Source: Eremothecium cymbalariae DBVPG#7215 (lineage: Eukaryota; Ascomycota; Saccharomycetes; Saccharomycetales; Saccharomycetaceae). Taken from it: 64,000 nt of DNA. The stretch covers positions 186,001 through 250,000 of the forward strand of contig NC_016452.1 in assembly GCF_000235365.1 (NCBI RefSeq). The letters run 5' to 3'. Below the pieces are notes generated by a model. The model searched no databases. It was not told the DNA's origin and was given only the letters and a program-made list of their open reading frames with translations. Position 1 is the stretch's first letter, and each line of letters opens with the position of its first letter. Below are positions 58,670 through 64,000 of the stretch, one piece after another. A program made the position numbers and the translations under genes.

Positions 58670-59272
58670 ATGGTCTGGCCGTTTTCGAGTGGAACAGGCG
58701 TTAACATGGAGGACGCTGATGCAGATGGACATGTTTCACAGGCAGACGACAAGCTGCTGAAGGAGCGTCAACCAAGTAACTATGTGAGGGGCAAGAAGCT
58801 GTTATTGGAAGATACGCCGCCCCGGTTTGGCACAGAGATCAGCTCAGGGAAATATGCGAAACAGCAAGAGTCGTCTACTCTAAAAGAGGCTTGGAAGACG
58901 GTCACGTGGAATGATTTCTCGTTTGGCAAGCTAGCTTCCATACCCTGTTTCCGTGAGGCTGGCATGGCAGGGTTTTCGTCCATGATGGTGGTATGGTCTG
59001 TGATGTTTCTATACCACAAAAATCCTGCTAAGGCTTCTAACTGGTCTGTTGGTGGCCTGGTGTTGGGCTCGATTGTCGGGTGGGAGCACTGCCGGATGCA
59101 AAGAAGACGCAGCTTCATGATCGCACAGATGGCCAAGAAGACGGTAGCTGCAAAGGAAGCTCCTATGCTACATAAACCGGTCAATGATGCTCGCGTCCGG
59201 GAGGAATGGGCCAAACATGGCTCGTCCCTCGAGGCCGGTGCTGATAAAAAGCCTTGGTATAAATTCTGGTGA
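58670..59272 (+). CDS. COX20: Cytochrome c oxidase assembly protein Cox20
   Basis: Mitochondrial inner-membrane chaperone for Cox2, needed for its N-terminal processing and assembly. 200 residues from the ATG at 58670 (MVWPFSS); the frame extends ten codons upstream only with TTG. Two closely spaced membrane helices, about 108-125 (AGFSSMMVVWSVMFLY) and 134-150 (NWSVGGLVLGSIVGWEHC), frame the conserved HKNPAKASNW loop. Upstream are KKLLLEDTPPRF and IPCFREAG, and the C-terminus is KPWYKFW, all typical of Cox20. It is YDR231C in S. cerevisiae, close to IVY1 (YDR229W), also present here. Confidence 0.95.
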   Translation: MVWPFSSGTGVNMEDADADGHVSQADDKLLKERQPSNYVRGKKLLLEDTPPRFGTEISSGKYAKQQESSTLKEAWKTVTWNDFSFGKLASIPCFREAGMAGFSSMMVVWSVMFLYHKNPAKASNWSVGGLVLGSIVGWEHCRMQRRRSFMIAQMAKKTVAAKEAPMLHKPVNDARVREEWAKHGSSLEAGADKKPWYKFW

Positions 59273-59624
59273 CTCTCTCGGACCCTGATGATCTAGTCAT
59301 ATAAGCATCTATAATCGCTTAACCTCAACTCCACCTTGTATATACAATATATATTCCTGCCATTGCTAATCCCTCTCATTCTTCCACAGCACCCCCGATG
59401 AGCATGGTGCGCCGGATCCGCGTTTACTGACTACGATCATGTATCACGTGACCTAATCTATTACCAAATTCGGTCTAGTCGACTTACTTTGAAATTACTA
59501 AGAGTCAGGGTGGCTTACAGATAATTACCAAAGATCCCAGCTGCAGTATGGGAATTTTGCATAAATATGACTGGTTTTTTGATGTTGTGCTGGCAATTGA
59601 TATGGTATTAATCTTGACAATTCG
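59273..59624. other. Upstream region of the dioxygenase-like gene (352 bp)
   Basis: Tandem spacer with a TCACGTGA box (59444-59451), a CCGGATCCG palindrome near 59412 and a small ORF (59602-59628) overlapping the next start codon. Nothing else recognised. Confidence 0.6.
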
Positions 59625-59628
59625 ATGA
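59602..59628 (+). promoter_or_regulatory. Short upstream ORF overlapping the next start (ATGA)
   Basis: An eight-codon frame from ATG 59602 ends with a TGA sharing bases with the ATG at 59625. It could lower translation of the gene if included in the transcript. Confidence 0.4.
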
Positions 59629-60806
59629 GTCGCAGTCTATTAACTTTTGTTATTTGCGTAATAGGAATTATGTGCGCAGCGAAGACATTTTCGTCGAAGA
59701 TATTAAGTGCATTGGCACCCATGAAAACTTCAAACATGGTACAGACACCCGCCAACGTTAAAATTGCGAGTGCTGTGGATGAGCAAGTTCCACTAGATGA
59801 ATTGTTTGTAGAAGGCACGCCAAGAACACCTGTGTATTTCATCTCCCATGGTGGACCGACCTTTATGTATCCTGACGCTGATTTTGGGACAGATGAGGGA
59901 GCATACAATACTACAAAAGAACTTGGAAAGTTCATCAGGAACGTCATTGCCCCTCGGTTTATTGTGATTGTGTCTGCCCACTGGCAGTCTGGGTCTCCAA
60001 ATTTAGTGGAGATTTCTGTGCCTGAAGCGTCAAAGGCAAGCGTTCAAAGATCATATGATGACCCACTGGCGTTTGGTTCGTCTGACGTAAAGGTCTCAGA
60101 TGAAAGAGAACTGCTAGACCCTATGGAAAACAGGTTAATCTATGATTTCCATGGCTTCCCGGAGGAAATGTATAGGGAGCAGTTTCACAGCAAGACACAC
60201 GACGGTCTTGCACAGCACATCTCCGACACAATCAATGACGCTGGCCATGGTTTAGAGTCTGTTTTAGTAAAGAGAGGCATCGATCATGGTGTATGGGTAC
60301 CATTTAAAGTCGCATTCTCTACCAGCAAAGACGATTTCAATCCCTGGGATGTAGATGTGCCGCTTGTGCAGGTGTCATTGACTTCAAGTGATGACTTCGG
60401 TATTCACTACAAACTTGGACAGGCGCTATCTAAGTACAGAGATTTGGGCGGGCTACTTATCATGTCTGGGATGTCTGTTCACAACTTAAAGGATATATCT
60501 AAATCTATTTCACTGGGGAAGCCAATGCCATATGTTCATGAATTTGATAAACTACTACGGGGCATTTTGATCAATGACAATGACCATAGGGATAAATTAA
60601 ACAAGTTAACTAAAATGGTTGCATCTTCCGATACCAGAGGCCTATTTTATAAAGCGCATCCAACTTTGGAGCATTTCATGCCTATAGTTGTCGGCTTAGG
60701 TGCTGGTGAAGCCTTGTATGGTGATGACCGATACATTATTAAAGAATTGTACAGTAATGAGAGTTACTCGTTAAGCTGGTCTCTCTTCCAGTTTGGAAAT
60801 TATTAG
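59625..60806 (+). CDS. DODA/LigB-type extradiol dioxygenase-like protein
   Basis: Class III extradiol dioxygenase family (4,5-DOPA dioxygenase-like / YgiD type), non-haem metal enzymes that open catechol rings; the yeast substrate is unknown. 393 residues. Conserved segments: YFISHGGPTFMYPDA (metal His, about 71-85), VIVSAHWQSG (about 119), IYDFHGFPEEMYREQF (second His), KRGIDHGVWVPFKVAF (about 217), GMSVHNL, and KAHPTLEHFMPIVVGLGAG (near 345). All metal and catalytic His residues I expect are present. A hydrophobic N-terminus (about 4-20) suggests a signal anchor or mitochondrial sequence, unusual for a mostly cytosolic family. I do not recall a clear S. cerevisiae orthologue. Confidence 0.88.
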   Translation: MSRSLLTFVICVIGIMCAAKTFSSKILSALAPMKTSNMVQTPANVKIASAVDEQVPLDELFVEGTPRTPVYFISHGGPTFMYPDADFGTDEGAYNTTKELGKFIRNVIAPRFIVIVSAHWQSGSPNLVEISVPEASKASVQRSYDDPLAFGSSDVKVSDERELLDPMENRLIYDFHGFPEEMYREQFHSKTHDGLAQHISDTINDAGHGLESVLVKRGIDHGVWVPFKVAFSTSKDDFNPWDVDVPLVQVSLTSSDDFGIHYKLGQALSKYRDLGGLLIMSGMSVHNLKDISKSISLGKPMPYVHEFDKLLRGILINDNDHRDKLNKLTKMVASSDTRGLFYKAHPTLEHFMPIVVGLGAGEALYGDDRYIIKELYSNESYSLSWSLFQFGNY

Positions 60807-61145
60807 AAATATTCGTTAAGTTTTTTGGTATTAAAAAGTTTATTAATAAACATGTTCTTTAAACTATCTAACTTGTACTAGTTGTTTTTTAGGAGTATAT
60901 GCATTGCGTTTTTTAAAGCCTAAAGGTTGCTAGATTGTTTAATGTCTATTATACATACATATGTAGGTACAAGTCTGTATATATGTGTGCGCGTATACAT
61001 ATATAGTTATATGTCTACGTATCTCAAAATATGTTTAAGAGATATTGTTACATAATAGGAGTAATGGAATAGAATATAGAACAGTTATATCACATAAGGT
61101 AAAATATCACTTAAGAAGGTAAGATATCTCATAAACAATGCCATC
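60807..61145. other. Convergent spacer dioxygenase/IVY1 (339 bp)
   Basis: Very AT-rich with TATATG/CATATA runs around 60955-61010, suitable for bidirectional 3'-end formation. No gene. Confidence 0.6.
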
Positions 61146-62561
61146 TTAATCATCTGTACTAACTTCTGTTATATCCAACTTGCTAACACCAGAAACCAAT
61201 CTTGAAGAACTATTATCTGACGTTTCTATTTCCTCCGGTATGGACGGAACTGTATGATATCGCTGCCGATCACTCTCGCCATTACTTTTATTTTCGTGTG
61301 ATTGGCTCTTTGAGCCGGTTGCTGGAAGAGAGAATGAGTAATCAACCAGGGTGTTTGTTTTAAAACCCTCTAAATTCTCTACTCCATCGTAGCTATCAAT
61401 TTTGAAGCTAGAAGGTGTTATGGTATGATTTACTGCTGAAGATACTGGAGTAATATTTGCCTCTGAATGTCGGTTAGCAGAGCAGTCATTCTTAGAAATG
61501 TCGTCCTCATTGGGGTTAGTAGTAATGTTGACAGTTTTGTCACTTGGAAGTGACTCACTGAAATCGCCAGCATCTGCATCTTCATGGCTTTCCCCAGGTT
61601 CGCCGCCGTTACTTGTTCTGTAGAGGTCGCTATCATCGGTATCCTCTTTATCTTTACTAAAAGGGTCTTCTGCATCTACAATTAAGTTATCAAGGCCGCC
61701 CCCTGACCAGCCTTTTCTTGCCAAATTCTCGCTAATTTCAATTTGTGCTCTAGTGAGGGTCGCAAAATCTTTCAAAACATCCTTGCATGAAGACTCAACT
61801 AGATCATAGGAATCCTGGTAATAATCGTGTTTCAAGGCCTCAAGAGAATCTAATAAATGCTGCATATTCATTAAACTTTCTCGGTACGAGAATAAATTTC
61901 TGTTCTTCCTTTTGGCCAACTCAATATTATAACGCTCCTGTAACTTCAACTTTGTAGTTTCATCCCTAAACCTCTTCTTAAATGACAATTCATTTCCCTT
62001 GTAACCAGTACTAAATAAACTGATCCTCTCACGCAACGATGGTACTAGTGTCTCTGTAACCAAGTTGGCAATAATTCGATCATGATTTGCCAAAAGATGA
62101 AACACACCACTCGCATTCAAGAACTTGTCAGCAGAGTCATCATTACAACCCTTCAAATGTGCCATGTTTTCCAATGCAAACGCAACATTGCTGGCTTTGG
62201 CGGCATTTCCCACCAGACTTAATGCGTAGTCACCAACTTCATCCACCAGTTTGTTCATCATATCATTGGTTTGAGACATGTCTTTCTTCGTAATTAGCGT
62301 CTGCAAATCTGTTATTGAAGTTGAAGTAGACCGTATCGATGAAGGTCTGCGCATCTGAGAAAAACTATCCGCCGATTCTGCCAGCGACATCGATCGTTTA
62401 CCTCCTCTCCTATACGCCTCCTGTTGCAAACCTAGCTCAATAGATTCTGCATGTTCACCCCTGGGCTTAGTTTGTTGCTGTCGCTCCTGATCTTCCTGAT
62501 TGTCAAAAATCGAGTAGAACTCTGACAAATGGGGTGCATAATGAGTCGGGGACATAACCAT
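61146..62561 (-). CDS. IVY1: Vacuolar I-BAR-like protein Ivy1
   Basis: Phospholipid-binding protein that interacts with the vacuolar Rab Ypt7 and Vps33 and modulates TORC1/EGO signalling at the vacuole and endosome. 471 residues (453 in yeast). A Gln/Ser-rich N-terminus (1-85) precedes an inverse-BAR-like helical domain (about 86-290, with DEVGDYALSLVGNAAKASNVAFALENMAH-type heptads and SLMNMQHLLDSLEALKHDYY). A long acidic, Ser/Asn-rich tail follows (300-471). The ATG at 62561 or the one two codons later could serve. Near COX20, as in S. cerevisiae. Confidence 0.93.
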   Translation of the reverse strand: MVMSPTHYAPHLSEFYSIFDNQEDQERQQQTKPRGEHAESIELGLQQEAYRRGGKRSMSLAESADSFSQMRRPSSIRSTSTSITDLQTLITKKDMSQTNDMMNKLVDEVGDYALSLVGNAAKASNVAFALENMAHLKGCNDDSADKFLNASGVFHLLANHDRIIANLVTETLVPSLRERISLFSTGYKGNELSFKKRFRDETTKLKLQERYNIELAKRKNRNLFSYRESLMNMQHLLDSLEALKHDYYQDSYDLVESSCKDVLKDFATLTRAQIEISENLARKGWSGGGLDNLIVDAEDPFSKDKEDTDDSDLYRTSNGGEPGESHEDADAGDFSESLPSDKTVNITTNPNEDDISKNDCSANRHSEANITPVSSAVNHTITPSSFKIDSYDGVENLEGFKTNTLVDYSFSLPATGSKSQSHENKSNGESDRQRYHTVPSIPEEIETSDNSSSRLVSGVSKLDITEVSTDD

Positions 62562-62869
62562 GATTTTTTAGCCTTGGTATACTTAAATCAACAAGATATT
62601 ACCAGCAAGCACGAATCAACGCTGTCTATCCTTTGTTCTAAATGTCTGTGTCGCAGCATCCCTAGTATGTTAAGTTATAGAGTATCCCGAATAGGCCCAA
62701 ATTCGCTCTCATCTGATCACGTGATATTTAAAAGATGTATGGGTGTTTGATTTTGAGTTTGAAATATTCAAAATTTTATGATCCTAATGACGGCCATGAA
62801 TTCCACAAGATGAGTGGTTTGCAAACAGCTTAAAAATCATTTGAGGAATCTGGGGAACTCGAAGTTGCA
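62562..62869. other. Divergent promoter region IVY1/MRPL11 (308 bp)
   Basis: Contains a palindromic GATCACGTGAT box (CACGTG at 62718-62723), about 150 bp upstream of MRPL11. Otherwise AT-rich. Confidence 0.65.
62718..62723. promoter_or_regulatory. Cbf1-type CACGTG box upstream of MRPL11
   Basis: Centre of GATCACGTGAT in the IVY1/MRPL11 divergent promoter. A possible Cbf1 site. Confidence 0.5.
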
Positions 62870-63598
62870 ATGCAATCGTTCCATAGTTTGTGTCCATCGA
62901 AAATCTGCGCATTCAGAGCCTCTTTGCAACGGGGGTTTTCTGGCATTAGTATTACGAGATATGCTTCTACCAATGCATCACGAGTCACCGTGAAACCTGT
63001 AGGCTCAAGAAAGACTTTTCTTCTAGACTCATACAAGCACTTGATGGAAAGCCATCCAGTGGTGCTATTTCTTCATCATAATAATCTAATGAAGCAGGAA
63101 ACAGCACACTTCCGACAGGAGATCCAACAGTTGGGTGGAAGAATGATGGTAATAAGAAATCACCTGTTCGAAGTATACCTCAGAAACAGCCACAGGGATG
63201 ATCCAGCAGCGCCAGTGAAATCTGAGGAACAAAATTGGAATCATCCTCTGCTGCCACTGTTCAGAGGCCCCACAGCTGCAGTTGCTTTTAAAGATGCAGA
63301 CCCTCATGGTGTCTCTAGGCTGTTGAAATTGTTAGAAAAAGCTCAAGATAAGTTGTTTGTGGTTGGCGCCAAGGTTGAATCGGAAGTTTTTAATGTTGAG
63401 CAGCTGCAAAAGTTTAAGTCCTTGCCTGCAAAGCCCGAGTTACAAGGCCAGTTACTCAGTGTTTTGCATGTCCTGAGCGGAGCAGGCTTGATTAGGACTT
63501 TGGAAGCCGGATCCCAGGTTCTATACTTAACCCTAAAATCTCATGAGGATAACATAAATCCAGAAAAGAATAATAAGGATGGTTCGGGCGGCATTTAG
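62870..63598 (+). CDS. MRPL11: Mitochondrial ribosomal protein uL10m (Mrpl11)
   Basis: Large-subunit mitoribosomal stalk-base protein of the L10 family. 242 residues (249 in yeast). The N-terminal 40 residues are basic and rich in Ser/Arg (a presequence: [20 protein letters not shown]). The L10 domain begins near [33 protein letters not shown] sequence, with [19 protein letters not shown] (about 86) and [13 protein letters not shown] (about 128) as core segments. It lies just upstream of TRM8, as YDL202W-YDL201W in S. cerevisiae. Confidence 0.95.
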   Translation: MQSFHSLCPSKICAFRASLQRGFSGISITRYASTNASRVTVKPVGSRKTFLLDSYKHLMESHPVVLFLHHNNLMKQETAHFRQEIQQLGGRMMVIRNHLFEVYLRNSHRDDPAAPVKSEEQNWNHPLLPLFRGPTAAVAFKDADPHGVSRLLKLLEKAQDKLFVVGAKVESEVFNVEQLQKFKSLPAKPELQGQLLSVLHVLSGAGLIRTLEAGSQVLYLTLKSHEDNINPEKNNKDGSGGI

Positions 63599-63751
63599 CC
63601 TCTGCCTATGTATATATGCTACTAGATTTGTAAATAGAAATATTCTAGATTTGATGATTCAGTCAATTAAGAACTTCGTATTATATGATTTGGAAAATTT
63701 TACATACTTTTACGTTCCTGTGCGATGAGATGAACCTGATTCCATTGTTGA

Positions 63752-64000
<249 letters not shown>

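Overview
This is a gene-dense stretch of a budding-yeast nuclear chromosome (family Saccharomycetaceae). The evidence is about 27 closely packed protein genes, nearly all intronless, with clear orthologues in Saccharomyces cerevisiae. The few introns are short and have GTATGT-like donors and TACTAAC-like branch points, and the intergenic DNA is AT-rich. Genes that lie on two duplicated tracks in S. cerevisiae are interleaved here in single copy. One track is the DOT1-APT2-SSN2-YDR444W-ECM11-RPS17B-ADA2-UTP6-RPS18A-YHP1-GUK1-NHX1-TOM1-PFA5-TFB3 side of chromosome IV. The other is the CGI121-AMD1-SRC1-RAD52-NDC1-RCF1-USA1-TSA1-YOX1-YML6-NSE5 side of chromosome XIII. That is the layout expected of a lineage that split off before the whole-genome duplication (Kluyveromyces-, Lachancea-, Zygosaccharomyces- or Torulaspora-like). 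I cannot fix the genus from sequence alone.

Layout. 1-18 kb: DOT1 (5' end outside the window), APT1/2, NSE5, MED13/SSN2, a ROG1-type lipase, a mitochondrial D-lactate dehydrogenase (DLD1-like, a local insertion relative to S. cerevisiae), ECM11, RPS17 (spliced), ADA2 and UTP6. 18-36 kb: YML6 (spliced), RPS18 (spliced), a YOX1/YHP1 homeobox repressor, TSA1, USA1, RCF1, GUK1, NHX1, NDC1 and RAD52. 36-55 kb: the very large HECT ligase TOM1, the inner-nuclear-membrane gene HEH1/SRC1, AMD1, PFA5, TFB3 and CGI121 (spliced). 55-64 kb: the S. cerevisiae synteny breaks. This part holds a Sel1-repeat CHS4/SKT5-like gene, COX20, a DODA/LigB-type extradiol dioxygenase-like gene, IVY1, MRPL11 and the start of TRM8 (cut by the window end).

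The genes are mostly unrelated housekeeping functions: chromatin, transcription, ribosome, mitochondrion, nuclear envelope, ERAD and vacuole. They do not form a pathway. No tRNA, transposon, LTR or centromere was recognised.

Most interesting observations. (1) The HEH1/SRC1 gene keeps two overlapping 5' splice sites four bases apart, predicting a two-membrane-span and a one-membrane-span isoform. (2) Two GC-rich hairpin islands sharing an inverted 9-mer sit between a Rap1-like site and the start codon in the RPS17 and RPS18 promoters. (3) A perfect 17-bp-arm palindrome carrying two CACGTG boxes lies in the HEH1/AMD1 promoter, and the same CACGTG-N5-CACGTG spacing recurs near COX20. (4) A strong G-quadruplex motif lies inside the TOM1 reading frame. 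(5) Several genes have hidden short exons.
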